Shown here: positions 8,660-18,804 of the stretch, piece after piece
Layout: each line of letters starts with the position of its first letter
Numbering within the stretch: the stretch's first letter is position 1
NCBI GenBank assembly: GCA_019918135.1
Contig: WBZZ01005569.1
Location: 1-64,000, forward strand
Length of the DNA stretch: 64,000 nucleotides
Reading direction: 5' to 3'
Source: Paulinella micropora
Lineage: Eukaryota > Cercozoa > Imbricatea > Euglyphida > Paulinellidae
Notes under the pieces: model-generated
Database searches by the model: none
Told to the model about the DNA's origin: nothing
What the model saw: only the letters and a program-made list of their open reading frames with translations
Translations under genes and position numbers: made by a program

Positions 8660-8919
8660 GCGACATGCTTCAGCTGTCGGATCTGGGGTGGCACACCGCG
8701 GCTGTGGCAGCGCGATCCCCAGTGCTACTCTACTTATTGCTACAGCTCCAACGCGTGTGCTGCGCTGTTTGCTTGGAAGAGCAAACAGCGCATTTTGCGG
8801 CGCAAATTACCACGTTCTTTCCGTGCGGCCACAATCGGGTCTGCGTCGGTTGTGCCGCGCAGCTAAAGGCCTGTCTGCTCTGTCGTCGCAATATCAAACA
8901 ATTCGTGGTTCCCGTGTAA
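8660..8919 (+). CDS. RING-finger protein, N-terminally truncated
   Basis: The frame carries GDASDMLQLSDLGWHTAAV, LLYLLLQLQ and then a C3HC4 RING: CCAVCLEE...FFPCGHNRVCVGCAAQ...ACLLCRRNIKQFVVPV, ending at 8919. RING domains recruit ubiquitin-conjugating enzymes; the RING lies at the very C-terminus, as in IAP-type ligases. Compared with the copies at 16.4 and 25.4 kb the middle is missing but the zinc ligands are complete. No convincing ATG precedes it, since the 5' side is repeat. The 3' flank TTCTAATCAATTTTTATTAAA is shared by three copies. Confidence 0.6.
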
Positions 8920-9088
8920 GACCCCCATTGAGAGTTCTAATCAATTTTTATTAAATAGAAGAAAAAAAAGTTGCTCTGCGGCTGAAAGGGACCGCGGCTC
9001 CGGCAAGCAAGCTAGACGAAGTAGACAAATAGAAACTCCAGCCCGGACACACATACACAGCACGATCCGCTTCTGCTTCTTCTTTGTA

Positions 9089-10218
9089 TTAGTAATTAGC
9101 GGACGTCTGTAACTGCAGGTAGTTCGTGATTTCGTTCGCCGCGTCGCGGTCCGGCAGGAATAGGGCCAACTCGTGGTGCACTCGCGCGGGTCTCTTGGAG
9201 CTCCAAGCAGCCGCGAACGCCAAACCCAGCAGCACGCACAGGTGAGCTCCGACAAGGGCCCGCTTCCAGCCCCACTCGGCGGGCCACATAAAAGTGCAGA
9301 CGAGCAGCGCCACCAGCGCAAGGCAGGCTAGCACGGGCAGCGCCATGCGCGCGAGGCGGGGCCGCGCCTGGTCGCACCAGACCTCGCGGGCGCACCAGGC
9401 CGCCAGGGGCAGCGTGTACGCTAGCAGCCAGGTCACGCGACCCTCCTCGTCCCAGAAGGCCAGAAAGAGTGACGCCAGGCACACAAACCAGCACACGGCA
9501 TAGGTCCAGGTGAAGCCCAGAGGCGCGGGCGGTGCCAATTTGGAGTAGACGATGTCTTGCGCTGCCTCTGCGCGCCTGGCCTCGAGCCATTTGCTCGCCT
9601 GCCAGCGCATGGCACAGCCCACCAACACGTGGTACAGCGTGAGTGCCGACGCCGACAGCGGCACCCAGGCACCCCGCAACTCGCGGCGGGGGCTCGTGGC
9701 CCACAGCCAGCCGGTCGCGATGGCCAGCGAGCACGACTGCAGCAGGAGCTGCTGCGGCCGTGTGCCTTGTGGCAGGGACGGGTCCTTGACTGTGAGGGGC
9801 AGGAGCAGCCCAGCGCCCTCGGCCAAGAGCAAGGACGCCGGGGGCACCCAGCTGCGCGCAGGTTCTCTGTGCAGCCCCAGCACGAGGCCCCAGGCCAGTG
9901 AGATGGCGCCCAGGAGCGCCCGGCAGGACTCCAGCAGGTAGAGGGTGTAGGGCGCACAGCACGGCTTCTGGCACGCCAGCACGCACGCGTCGTCTTCGCC
10001 GGGCAATCTTCCGACAGTAACATTCGACGAAAGAAACTCCGACAGCAGTAACAGAGACACCCAAGATGACCAGAGAGTCACGGGTGTGGCTACGCGTAGG
10101 GGGAGTACTCTGTGATTCTTTGCAGCGAACCAAGGACAAAGACGTAGCCCAAAAACGAGGCGTACGCTAAGCTGACGCCTGTAAAATATTGCATGGCTTT
10201 CCAAGCACCGTTGCACAT
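9089..10218 (-). CDS. Multi-pass membrane protein, candidate intron
   Basis: The long minus-strand frame encodes about eight hydrophobic helices (for example LLGAISLAWGLVLGL, LLAYTLPLAAWC, LPVLACLALVALLVC, VLLGLAFAAAW) and ends NYLQLQTSANY. An ATG at 10218 opens a shorter frame, MCNGAWKAMQYFTGVSLAYASFLGYVF, a good first helix. A GT...AG intron (10008-10093) would join the two in frame (SPYA-LPGEDDACVLACQ), giving 347 residues. If unspliced, the gene would start inside repeat DNA. The loop after helix 1 has four cysteines (CVLACQKPCC). Family not recognised. Confidence 0.6.
10008..10093 (-). other. Candidate intron (86 nt)
   Basis: Read on the minus strand it begins GTAGCCACACCC and ends GTCGGAAG. 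The flanking codons join in phase and both sides are membrane-protein-like. No homologue in the window confirms it, unlike the introns at 4.4-4.7 kb. Confidence 0.45.
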
Positions 10219-10224
10219 GAGAGC

Positions 10225-10620
10225 CAAATATTGAAGACAAAAAAAAAATCTGTGCAAGCAACCGCGCGAGAAAAAAGAAAGGGCCCCTGGGCCCCGCCCG
10301 CCGCTCCCCACTTCCCCGCACGTGTGGGGGGAGGGGGAGAGGGGGGCGCCCCCCCCCCCCCTCTCTCTCTCTCTCTCTCTTTCTCGCTCTCTCTTCTTTC
10401 TTGCGCTAAATCGTGCGCTATTCCCAATTTTGTACAAATTTAGCGCGCCCCTGCCCCCTTCCCTTCCTCACTCTTTGCTCTCAGACTAGGGGGTGGGGAA
10501 AAAAAGACAATTCGCGCTTCTTCCATGGCACGAACAGGGAGCCGTCGGGAGTGACCCCTGCCTCTTTCTTCTCCTTCTCCTAGTTTTCAGTGCCAGAATC
10601 AAAGCCTTGTCGTGAATTTT
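10225..10620 (+). repeat. GCM arms and Rep-E
   Basis: Pyrimidine arm with GGGGGGCGCCCCCCCC, an abortive core (TTCTTGCGCTAAATCGTGCGC), then Rep-E (10560-10640: TCTCCTAGTTTTCAGTGCCAGAAT, AAGCCTTGTCGTGAATTTTTT). Rep-E recurs at 13.14 and 19.50 kb. No gene seen. Confidence 0.6.
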
Positions 10621-11145
10621 TTAAAATTTTAATTAAAAAACTTTTTTCACGCAAGAAAACAAGAGAGTTCGGCGCGGGGGGAGGGGGAAAAAAACGGGGG
10701 GAGGGCGCCCCCCCCCTTCCCCCCCCCCCCCCGCCCGAAGGAAGGTGTGCTCGAAAAAAATGTCTGAAGGAAGAGCACAATTCTGGCACGCGTTCCTTTT
10801 CCCCGGGAAATACGCACACATACACATTTGGCGGCAAATTCCACGTAAGAAAGAAGAGAGAGAGAGAGGAGAGGGGGAAAGAGAGGGTTTTCCCCGTCCC
10901 CCGTTTTCCCCGTCCCCCGTTTTCCCCGTCCCCCGTTTTCCCCGTCCCCCGTTTTCCCCCCGTCCCCCGTTCTCTTGCCCCCCCCCCCCCCGGTTCTGCC
11001 CCCCCCCCCTCTCTCTCTCTCTCTCTTGTTTCTTACGCGGAATTGGTCGCCAAATGTGTGTGTGTGTGCGTATTTCCCGGGGAAAAGGAATGTGCGCCAG
11101 AATTGTGCTCCTCCCATCAAAAAAGTTTTTCCAGCAAACTTTCCC
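10621..11145. repeat. Facing GCM elements
   Basis: A minus-strand core (10746-10875) and a plus-strand core (11025-11145) face away from a shared arm made of repeated CCGTCCCCCGTTTTCC units. The arrangement is a near-palindrome of about 400 bp. Confidence 0.75.
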
Positions 11146-11365
11146 TCCAGCTGCCTGCCGGTCTCTGGGGAGGTTCACCTCCACAAGATTTAAATCCGAT
11201 CCAAAGCCCGATTTGTGCGCGACCTGGTAAGGGCAGGGTCAGGGCGCGCTAAAAAAGTACAAAAGAATAAAAAGAATTATTAAAGTTTTAATTTGGCATT
11301 GAGACAATTTCAATGGCTATTAGATTGCACGCGGCGCATCCCCCTCCCCTCGGAGAAGTCACTCA
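11146..11365 (+). repeat. TRE fragment and spacer
   Basis: TnpB right-end tail (CTGCCGGTCTCTGGGGAGG...AGATTTAAATCCGATCC), then AAGGGCAGGGTCAGGGCGCGCTAA and AT-rich DNA. No gene seen. Confidence 0.55.
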
Positions 11366-11500
11366 TCGGGTTAGTGCTACCAGATATTGTCGCAGAGGCG
11401 GTTGTGCTAGTGTTGTCTGGGAATGAGTCGGGCTGGCGCTCTCGCGCTCTCAAGACAGGTGTAATTGGCCGACGGTCTCGGCTGCAGTGTGCGTATGCAA
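11366..11500 (-). pseudogene. Scrap of the Ser/Thr-rich surface protein gene
   Basis: About 120 bp (TTAGTGCTACCAGATATTGTCGCAGAGGCGG, then CTCAAGACAGGTGTAATTGGCCGACGGTCT) matches two separated parts of the gene at 53.5-55.2 kb (near 54120-54180 and 54455-54490) in the same orientation. It is an internally shortened, dead fragment. Confidence 0.65.
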
Positions 11501-11539
11501 GACATGCTGGTTTTTTTAAATAGTAAATTCTTTTTTTAA

Positions 11540-12390
11540 AAGTGTGTGCCGGAGCCCGATTGAATCTAAGAATCCTTCACCCCGCGGCAGCGCGCCAAGA
11601 TCCATCATTGGATGGACAACCAGAACCGCAGAAAATTTCACGCAAAAACCGGCTAGCAAAATTACACGCAAGGCACGAGCGCTTAGAACCGTGAAAAGGG
11701 GAATTTTTGCTCCATCCAATCAAAAAAGTTTTTTTCGAGCAAACTTCCCATTGGGAGAGGCCGGAGGGGGGGGGGAGGAGAGGAGAAGTGGGGGAGGGGG
11801 GATCCCTTCCCCCGTTTTCCCCTCCCCCCCGTTTTCCCCTTCCCCCCCCCCCCCCGTTTTCCCCTTCCCCCCCCCCCCCGTTTTCCCCTTCCCCCCGTTT
11901 TCCCCTTCCCCCCGTTCCCCCCCCCCCCCCCATCCCCTTTCCGCCTCCCCCCCCACCCCCTCCCCTCTCTCCCCCCCTCTTCTCTCTCTCTCTCTCTCTT
12001 ACTCTCTCTTCTTTCTTGCGCGGAATTTGTCGCCAAGTGTGTATGTGTGCGTATTTCCCGGGGAAGAGGAACGTGTGCCAGAATTGTGCCCCCCCCCATC
12101 AAAAAAAATTTTTCGGGCAAACGTCCCCTCGGGAGAGGCCGGGGGCCGGGGGAGGAACGGAGGGGGGGGGGGGGGGGCAAAAGGGGGAGAGGGGGAGGGG
12201 AAAACGGGGAGAGGGGGAAGGTGCGGAGAGGGAGGGGAAGAGGAGAAGTGGGGAGGAGGGGGGGGGGCGCCCTTTCCCCCCCCCCGTTTTTCCCGTCCCC
12301 CGTTTTCTCCCTCCCCGTTCTCCCCCGGTCCCCCCCCCCCCCTTTTCCCCTCCCTCCCGTTTTCCCTCCCCCTCCTCTCTTTTCCGCACG
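11540..12390 (+). repeat. GCM cluster
   Basis: A half core (11705-11765), arms with many CCCGTTTTCCCC units, a full core (12005-12150), then purine and pyrimidine arms to 12390. The sequence 11540-11700 is unassigned. Confidence 0.75.
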
Positions 12391-12780
12391 CCACCCTGGA
12401 CATGCCTGCCTAGCTTGGCACAGCAACAATTCCTTGGTGCACTTTTCTTTCCCCGGAAAACAGACCTCATTTTGGGCGGATTGCCATGAACTTTTTTTAA
12501 ATTTTGTACAAATTGTAGCACACCCCTGCCTTCAGCCTTAAGTGTAGGACTTTGTCGAGTTTTAATTTAAAAACCTTTTTGCTGATTTCATATGACACGA
12601 TGGCCAAGCCATAGCACCGACGAAGCGCAGTCGGGGATCGTGAGGCCCTTGACCACCGCCCATCCATCCGCCGCAAGGCTGCACGCGCACGGCGGCCGAG
12701 CCGTAGCACCGACATGACGCCGTCGGGGTTGTGAGGCACTTGTCCACCGCCCATCCTTTTCGGGCACTCTTCCCCTCGGA
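12390..12780 (+). repeat. Rep-B, copy 1
   Basis: CGCCACCCTGGACATGCC, AACAATTCCTTGGTGCAC, GGAAAACAGACCTCATTTTGGGCGG, AGTGTAGGACTTTGTCGAG and a CATAGCACCGAC/TTGTCCACCGCCCATCC block. Copies at 17560-17860 and 26405-26720 are nearly identical, with pieces at 6.43 and 53.13 kb. No coding frame is conserved. Confidence 0.65.
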
Positions 12781-13600
12781 AGATGCCGGGGGGGCGGGAG
12801 GAGGAAGGGAAGAAAACAGGGGGAGGGGGGGAAAATGTGAAGAGGGAAAGAGATGTGAGGGGGGGGGGGGGCGCCCCCTTCTTCCGTTTGCCTACCCCCC
12901 CCCGTTTTCCCCCTTCCCCCTTTCCTCCCCCCCCCCCCCTCCCCCTTCCCCATTGTCAGTCTCTTTGGTTGGGCAAATTTTTTTTTTCCTGATTTCATAT
13001 TTTTTGCTGACTTTGTGCGCGGTTGCCGAGCCATGGCTCTGACATGACGCCGTCGGGGGTTGTGAGGCCCTTGTCCACCTGGTACAATGACCACTGCTCA
13101 TTCTGCCTCTCCCCTCTTCCCTCCCTGAACCTGCCTCTTTCCTCTCCTTCTTCTAGTTCTCAGTGCCAGAATTAAAGCCTTGTCGTGAATTTTTTTAAAT
13201 TTTAATTAAAAAACTTTTTTGCTGATTTCATGTTTGCGCGGGTCTTACGCACGGTGGCCGACCCATGGCTCCGACTGGGGAAAAGGAACGTGCGCCAGAA
13301 TTGGAGAAAAGAAAAGAAAAGAAAAAGAAAACGGGGGAGAGGGGGAGGGGTGGGTCGGGGCACAAACACCCCCGCCCCCCCCCCTTCCTCTCCTTCCCTC
13401 TCTTTTCACATCTTCTCCTCCCCCCCCTCTCTCGTTTTCCCCTCCCCCCTGTCTTCCCCTCTCTCCCCCCCCCTCCGGGCCGGGGGAAGGGTGGTCAAAA
13501 AAAACGGGGGGCGAGGGGAAAACGGGGGAAGGGGAAGTTTGCCCGAAAAAACTTTTTTGATCAGGGGAGGGGCGCGCAAGCAAAGAAAGTATTAAATTTG
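12781..13600 (+). repeat. GCM arms, Rep-C, Rep-E and scraps
   Basis: Half GCM and arms (12765-12950), Rep-C (12955-13045), Rep-E (13120-13220), another Rep-C/GCM hybrid (13225-13300), then arms ending in a reverse GCM half (13535-13575). No gene identified. Confidence 0.6.
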
Positions 13601-13676
13601 TTTTTTATTTAAAAAAAAAAGTCGACATCGCAAGGAATAGTGAAGATACCAAGATTGGATTGAAATCTTGGCGTTT

Positions 13677-13800
13677 TAGAGCTCGCCCGCGCCAATTTCG
13701 TAGCATAAGCCCAGCTCGCGCTGTGCCCGGGCGTCGCCCTGCTTTGCTGCACGCGTAAGCCATTGAACCGCCAGGGCCCTGTTTCTAGCTACTGGGGTTG
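13677..13800 (-). pseudogene. Sel1-repeat gene fragment
   Basis: The minus strand reads VARNRALAVQWLTRAAKQGD, ARAQRELGLCYEIGAGEL then a stop. This is one Sel1 repeat plus the start of the next. The rest of the gene is absent. A right-end-like GATTGGATTGAAATCTTGG lies just downstream. Confidence 0.6.
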
Positions 13801-13894
13801 AGAGGGGGGCGCACACCCCCCCCCCTTCCCACCTTTCCTTCCTTCTGTTTTCACATCTTTCCCTCCTCCTGTGACCCGTTTAATGCTGGCAGGT

Positions 13895-14070
13895 AGTAGC
13901 CCCGGTCCGGGCGAAGGCCTTTGCAAAAAAATGTAATTCTTTCCGCCTCAAATGCTGTCAAGGTGCTGCCTGGGAAGCAAACCTAGTGATCTCAGAGGGT
14001 AAGCGCCGTAAGTTAAATTGCACAGTATGTAAGGCGACGGGGCGGCTCAAATACAATTCATTTAACATAG
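13895..14070 (+). repeat. Second copy of the 2.83-kb repeat
   Basis: Matches 2830-3005 with a few substitutions (for example AAGTTAAATTG for AATTTAATTG). The reading frame present at 2.8 kb is not kept. Confidence 0.7.
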
Positions 14071-14095
14071 AGGTCCCAATCTTCCCGTTGGCACA

Positions 14096-14344
14096 ATGTG
14101 GACGCTAGATCTTTTACGAAGTATTTTAATGAACCAAATGGTGGTGATGAACGACTCGTACAAAACAATCGTCAAAGAATTGTGGCACCTGCTACAAAAA
14201 ACCACCAAATATGCCGTCAACATTGACGGTAACCCGCCTGGCATATGGAGGCACCTTGAAAGATTGCTAGTCAAACATGCCAGTGAGGTCAAGGCTTGTG
14301 CAAAAAGACACAACGTACTAGACATGGGAAAGCTGCGTACATAA
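14096..14344 (+). CDS. Small protein of unknown function (82 aa)
   Basis: MWTLDLLRSILMNQMVVMND...DMGKLRT from an ATG, helical and charged, with no recognised domain. The 3' half and downstream sequence are duplicated at 22000-22140, where the frame is not preserved. Possibly a real small gene, possibly a remnant exon. Confidence 0.4.
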   Translation: MWTLDLLRSILMNQMVVMNDSYKTIVKELWHLLQKTTKYAVNIDGNPPGIWRHLERLLVKHASEVKACAKRHNVLDMGKLRT

Positions 14345-14369
14345 TAACCTTAAACAGGTAGTTAGCATT

Positions 14370-14880
14370 TTTATCAAAAATCTTCCTCCTTTTTAATAAA
14401 AATTTTGTTGCATTTCTTGGCGCCCCACTCCAACCATGCTTCTTTCTTCTCCCTTTCTTAGTTCGCCGTGCCAAGATTAAGATTTTGTCAGGGATATTGT
14501 TTAAATTTTTTCTTGCACACCGGCGAAGCGCGCCCCTGCCCCCTTCCCTCCGTTCCCCCCGTCCCCCCCTTCCCTCTCTCTCTCTCTCTCTTTTTTGCGT
14601 GGAATTTGTCGCCAAATGTGCGTATGTGCGTATTTCCCGGGAAAAAGGAATGTTCGCCAGAATTGTGCTCCACCCATCAAAAGAGAAAAGGGGGGAAACG
14701 AGGGCAAAGGGAAAACGGGAGGGAAGGGAAACGGGGGGAAAGAGAAAACGGGGGAAGGGGGGGGGGCGCCCCCCGCGTCTTTCCCGTCCCCCCGCGTTCC
14801 CCTCCCCCCGTTCTGCCCCCATTCCCCCCGTTCCCCTCCTCCCCCCCCCCCCGGGCGGGGGGAAAGGTGCTCGAAAAGGG
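14370..14880 (+). repeat. Rep-A and GCM element
   Basis: Rep-A (14390-14540) followed by a GCM core (14590-14690), arms, and a reverse half core ending GGTGCTCGAAAAG just before the MYND gene. Confidence 0.7.
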
Positions 14881-14889
14881 GCAGGAGTC

Positions 14890-15972
14890 ATGCCCGGCGA
14901 CGATGCCGTGCTGTCCTTCTATAGCTGTGCCCATGCGGCCTGCGGGGGCACGCTGCAGAAACCGGCCGACCGGATATCTGCGGCCGGGTACCGCGCCTGC
15001 GCACAGTGTCGCGTGGCTTATTATTGCAGTGTTGGGCGCCAAGAATCCGATTGGAAAGCCAGGCACAAGGCGTCGTGCCTGCCCGGGGTCAAGAACAACG
15101 TACAGCACGCGCGGGCCCTGGCCTTTTTAAGGCAGGTCGTGGCTAGCCGGGACCTGTGCGACTCACTGCTGGCGGCCGCGGACCGGGCGCGGCGCGACAA
15201 AAAAATGAGCGACGTGTTCCTGCTCGCGACGGTGCGCCCGGACTGTTCGAAAATCGCGATTGCCGCGCTGTCGAGGAAGGATCTGGCACGGCCCACATTG
15301 CAGTACATGCGAACCGAAGTCAAGGAAGTGCAGCCAGAGGCCGGCGTGTGTGTCGTAGCCGAAGCGCTGCTCGAACGCCTGCCCGGGAAGCGCGGGTTTT
15401 GGAAAAAGAGCCTCACGCCCGCCGTCATCCGCAAAGCCAGAGCCCCGAAAAGCGATCCCGTTCGGTGGCCCGCGCGTGCGAGCCGCGCCCTGGAGTGTGC
15501 GCGCTGCTCCCGCGAGGACTCCGAGACCGCGCCCCTGCTGTCCTGTTCTCGCTGCCGCCTGGCCATGTACTGCAACGCTGATTGCCAGCGCGCCCACTGG
15601 CAAATTCACAGGACGCAGTGCCAACCACAGGTACAAGCTGCGCTGGCGGCGGCGCTGGCCCTGAAAGTTCCCCAAAGGCACGTGGCGCTCAAGCGCGGCG
15701 GCGCGCCGACGCCGTGGCTGCCAGGTCGCCTGCTCCTGCTAGAAACGGTGCTCGACTTGGTGCGCTTGAACCCCGACACAGGCACGCTGCCGCCGCGGGC
15801 CGCCCCGATAGAACGCATGTTTTTTGAGATCTGTGCGGCCAAGGCCCGTGTGGCGGCCGAGCTCCTGTGCCAGGGGCAAGCATGCCCCGACCGTTTGCAG
15901 GCCGAACTGCAGGGCTGCGTGCCCTTGCTGCTTCAACCGCAGATCCTGTCTTTCTGGGCGCAAGAGTCGTGA
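14890..15972 (+). CDS. Protein with two MYND zinc fingers
   Basis: 360 residues from ATG 14890 (MPGDDAVLSFYSC), the first ATG after the GCM arm. Two MYND-type fingers are visible: an N-terminal one with CAQCRVAYYC...DWKARHKASC (about residues 14-60) and a central one, CARCSRED...CSRCRLAMYCNADCQRAHW...HRTQC (about 205-245). MYND fingers bind proline-rich peptides and occur in transcriptional co-repressors and methyltransferases; no SET or other catalytic domain is seen here. The rest is Ala/Arg/Leu-rich and GC-rich. Likely intact and intronless. A host-interaction or transcription role is an inference. Confidence 0.8.
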   Translation: MPGDDAVLSFYSCAHAACGGTLQKPADRISAAGYRACAQCRVAYYCSVGRQESDWKARHKASCLPGVKNNVQHARALAFLRQVVASRDLCDSLLAAADRARRDKKMSDVFLLATVRPDCSKIAIAALSRKDLARPTLQYMRTEVKEVQPEAGVCVVAEALLERLPGKRGFWKKSLTPAVIRKARAPKSDPVRWPARASRALECARCSREDSETAPLLSCSRCRLAMYCNADCQRAHWQIHRTQCQPQVQAALAAALALKVPQRHVALKRGGAPTPWLPGRLLLLETVLDLVRLNPDTGTLPPRAAPIERMFFEICAAKARVAAELLCQGQACPDRLQAELQGCVPLLLQPQILSFWAQES

Positions 15973-16129
15973 GAAAAGATTGTTTTTTTTTCTCTCTTTT
16001 TTTTTGGTGCTGTTATATAAAAAGACGTTCTCCATCTGTAAAAGAACCAGTCCTCCTTTACCTGTCCCCCTTCCTTTATATAATGGCGTCCCCAAAAAAA
16101 CAAAAAAAAATGAATTTGTTTTTTATTGA
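15973..16129. other. Intergenic spacer
   Basis: T-rich and A-rich tracts between the convergent MYND and Sel1 genes, including TTATATAAAAAGACG and CTTTATATAATGG. No gene seen. Confidence 0.5.
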
Positions 16130-16386
16130 TTAAAATTCCTGCAGTAGCCGCAGCCTGCTTTGTGCCTTGGTGTCGCCCTGTTTCGCGGACAGCTTGTACC
16201 ACTTGGCAGCCCTCGTCGGATCGCGTGCCACGCCTTCACCACTAGCATAGCAGAGCCCTAAGTTGAACTGAGCACGGGCATTGCCCTGTTCGGCAGACAG
16301 CTTGTACCAGACCGCCGCAGCTGCTGGATTTCGCACTACGCCCCGCCCCGTGTCGTAACAAATCCCCAAGTTGTACTGCGCGCGCC
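16130..16386 (-). pseudogene. Sel1-repeat gene, 5' part replaced
   Basis: Reads MGICYDTGRGVVRNPAAAAV, WYKLSAEQGNARAQFNLGLC, AAKWYKLSAKQGDTKAQSRL and ends LLQEF: two full Sel1 repeats closely matching the C-terminus of the intact protein at 35.0-35.7 kb. The 5' side is replaced at 16387 by the duplicated BTB/RING segment. Confidence 0.7.
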
Positions 16387-16429
16387 GCGGGGGCCGTCCG
16401 CTCGTACGTACCAGGTCTTTGCGCTGGAG

Positions 16430-17152
16430 ATGTTGCTGGTGAACATCTGCAAGTTGATGCAGCTCGAGCGCGACGAGGTGTGGGCCATACTAGGCGACGC
16501 CAGCGACATGCTTCAGCTGTCGGATCTGGGGTGGCACGCCGCGGCTGTGGCGGCGCGATCCTCAGTGCTACTCTACTTATTGCTACAGCTCCAACCTCCG
16601 CAGAGTGCGCAGTGCTGCCAGGAGCTGCTGGAGCTGGCGATTACCAATGCGTGCACGCCGGAGGTCGAAGGCGATGGTTTTGTGGTCCTGCGGAGGTCCG
16701 TGCCGCAGGTCCTGTGCCTGGCACAAGCTGCGGCCCGAAGAAGAAGAAGAAGAAGAAGAAGAAGAAGAAGAAGAAGAAGAAGAAGAAGAAGAAGAAGAAG
16801 AAGAAGAAGAAGAAGAAGAAGAAGACCACGAGGACGCGGCCGCTCCCTGCGGCAGCTGCGAGGATTGCCAGCAGGAGGCAGCCCAGCGCTAGCTGCGCCA
16901 GCTGCGCAAAAAAGAAAACAAAAACACTTGCTGCCACGAGCACGGTGGCAGTGCTGCAGCCGCCGAGCCCCCTGCTCCCAGCAGCGCGGCCGCCTGGGCC
17001 GAGAACGTCGCGCGGCTAAACCCCGAGCTCTGGCCCGACGCCGAGGACAAGGGCGCCATAGCCTCCGCGCTGGCCGCTCGACAGCCTGCGCGCAGCTAAA
17101 GGCCTGCCCGCTCTGTCGTCGCGAAATCGAACAATTCGTGGTTCCCGTGTAA
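16430..17152 (+). pseudogene. BTB/BACK-like and RING-tail gene, degraded (copy A)
   Basis: From ATG 16430: MLLVNICKLMQLERDEVWAI, GDASDMLQLSDLGWHAAAV, LLELAITNACTPEVEGDGF. This helical block resembles the end of a BTB domain continuing into BACK. A GAA repeat follows, then a region ending AQLKACPLCRREIEQFVVPV, the last half of the RING of the 8.7-kb gene. The first zinc ligands are missing. The poly-Arg or poly-Glu string is a repeat expansion, not a domain. Probably non-functional. Confidence 0.5.
16737..16825 (+). repeat. (GAA)n microsatellite, copy A
   Basis: About 29 GAA units, against about 26 at 25706-25784 in the otherwise near-identical duplicate. Confidence 0.95.
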
Positions 17153-17245
17153 GACCCCCATTGAGAGTTCTAATCAATTTTTATTAAATAGAAAAAAAAA
17201 GTTGCTCTGCGGCTGAAAGGGACCGCGGCTCCGGCGCGTCCAGCG

Positions 17246-18330
17246 ACAGTACGAGAACAGGCTTTTGTTGGCGCAGGTTGATTCCGTGATGGAGGAGGAG
17301 GAGGAGGAAGGCGACGGGGTCGCAACGACGACGACGCAGGCAGCCAAGGAGGCGCTCCTTCCCCCCCCCCCTTTTTCGGGCACCCCCCCCCCCATCAAAA
17401 AAATTTTTCGGGCAAACTTCCCCTCGGGAGAGGCAGTGGGCCGGGGGGGGGGGGAGGGGAAGGGAAAACGAGGGGGGAGGGGGAAAGATGTGGAGAGGGA
17501 GGAGAAATGGGGAAGGGGCAGGGCGCCCCTCCCCCCCCCCCCCCCTTTCCCCTCCTCTCTTTTCCCCACGCCACCCTGAACATGCCTGCCTAGCTTGGCG
17601 CAGCAACAATTCCTTGGTGCACTTTTCTTTCCCCGGAAAACAGACCTCATTTTGGGCGGATTACCATGAACTTTTTTTAAATTTTGTACAAATTGTAGCA
17701 CGCCCCTGCATTCAGCGTTAAGTGTAGGACTTTGTCGAGTTTTAATTAAAAACTTTTTTGCTGATTTCATATGACACAATGGCCAAGTCATAGCACCGAC
17801 GAAGCGCAGTCGAGGATCGTGAAGCACTTGTCCACCGCCCATCCTTTTCGGGCACTCTTCCCCTCGGAAGATGCCGGGGGGGGGGGGGCGGGAGGAGGGG
17901 AGGAGAAGTGGGGGCGACCCTCCCCCCCGTTTCCCCCCATCCAATTTTTTTTCGAGCACCCTTTCTGGCAAAGCCCCCCGAGCCCCCCGTCCCCCGTTCC
18001 CCCCCCTTCCCTCTCTTTGCCCCCCCTCTCTCTCTCTCTTTTCTTTTCGCGTGAAATCTGTCGCCAAGTGTGCATGTGTGCGTATTTCCCGGGGGAAAAG
18101 GAACGTGTGCCAGAATTGTGTTCCCCCATCAAAAAAAAAATTCGAGCACCCCCCGTTATGCTCTAGCTCATCCCAGAGAGATACGCATGCGCGTACACTT
18201 TGCAACAAATTTCACGCGAGAAAAACAAGAGAGTGAGGATGGGGGAAAACGGATGGGGGAGGCCCGCTGCCGGTCTCCGGAGGGGTTCACCTCTCTAAGA
18301 TTTCAATCCAATCCGCCCCTCTCCTAGTTT
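17246..18330 (+). repeat. Mosaic of GGA repeat, GCM, Rep-B and TRE
   Basis: A GGA-rich block with ACGACGACGACGCAGGCAGC (17285-17360, also at 19.2 kb), half GCM and arms (17370-17560), Rep-B copy 2 (17560-17860), GCM with full core (17840-18150), divergent core (18160-18235) and a TRE tail (18265-18320). No gene. Confidence 0.65.
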
Positions 18331-18800
18331 TCAGTGTCAAGCGTAAGATTTCTTTGAGTTTTAGTTCTCAGTGCCAAGATAAAAATTTTGTCAGGGAGAT
18401 TGTTTTAATTTTTTCTTGTACACCGGCGAAGCGCGCCCCTGCCTCTCCCGTCCCGCCCTTATGCTCCAGCTCTTCCCGGAGAGATACGCATGCACATACA
18501 CTCTGCAACAAGTTTCACGCGAGAAAAACAAGAGAGCACAATTCTGGCGCTCGTTTTCCTTTTTCTCTGGGAAATACGCACCCATGCCCAGTTGGCGACA
18601 AATTCCACGCAAGAAAGAAGAGAGAGAGAGAGAAGAGGGGGGGAGAGAAAAAACGGGGGGGGCGCCCCCCCCCTTTCCCACCTCTCCTTCCCTGTTTTAC
18701 ACATCTTTCCCTCCCCCCCGTTTTTCCCTCCCCCCCCCCCTTTCCTTCCCGCTCCCTTTCTCTTCTCCTCTCTCTTCCGCCCCTCTCACACCCCCCCCCC
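18331..18800. repeat. Partial Rep-A, divergent core and reverse GCM
   Basis: Partial Rep-A (18345-18445), divergent core (18455-18535), a minus-strand GCM core (18535-18625) and arms to 18800. Confidence 0.65.
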
Positions 18801-18804
18801 CCTA

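Larger units (their letters stand above)
16387..17245 (+). repeat. Segmental duplication, copy A
   Basis: 859 bp nearly identical to 25356-26205. I noticed two substitutions and three fewer GAA units in copy B. It holds a BTB/BACK-like fragment, the GAA tract, a decayed RING tail and the polyadenylation-like 3' flank. Confidence 0.85.

Noticed and set aside
16737-16825. Poly-Glu or poly-Arg domain
   Set aside because: A GAA microsatellite that varies in length between otherwise near-identical copies in a degraded gene.
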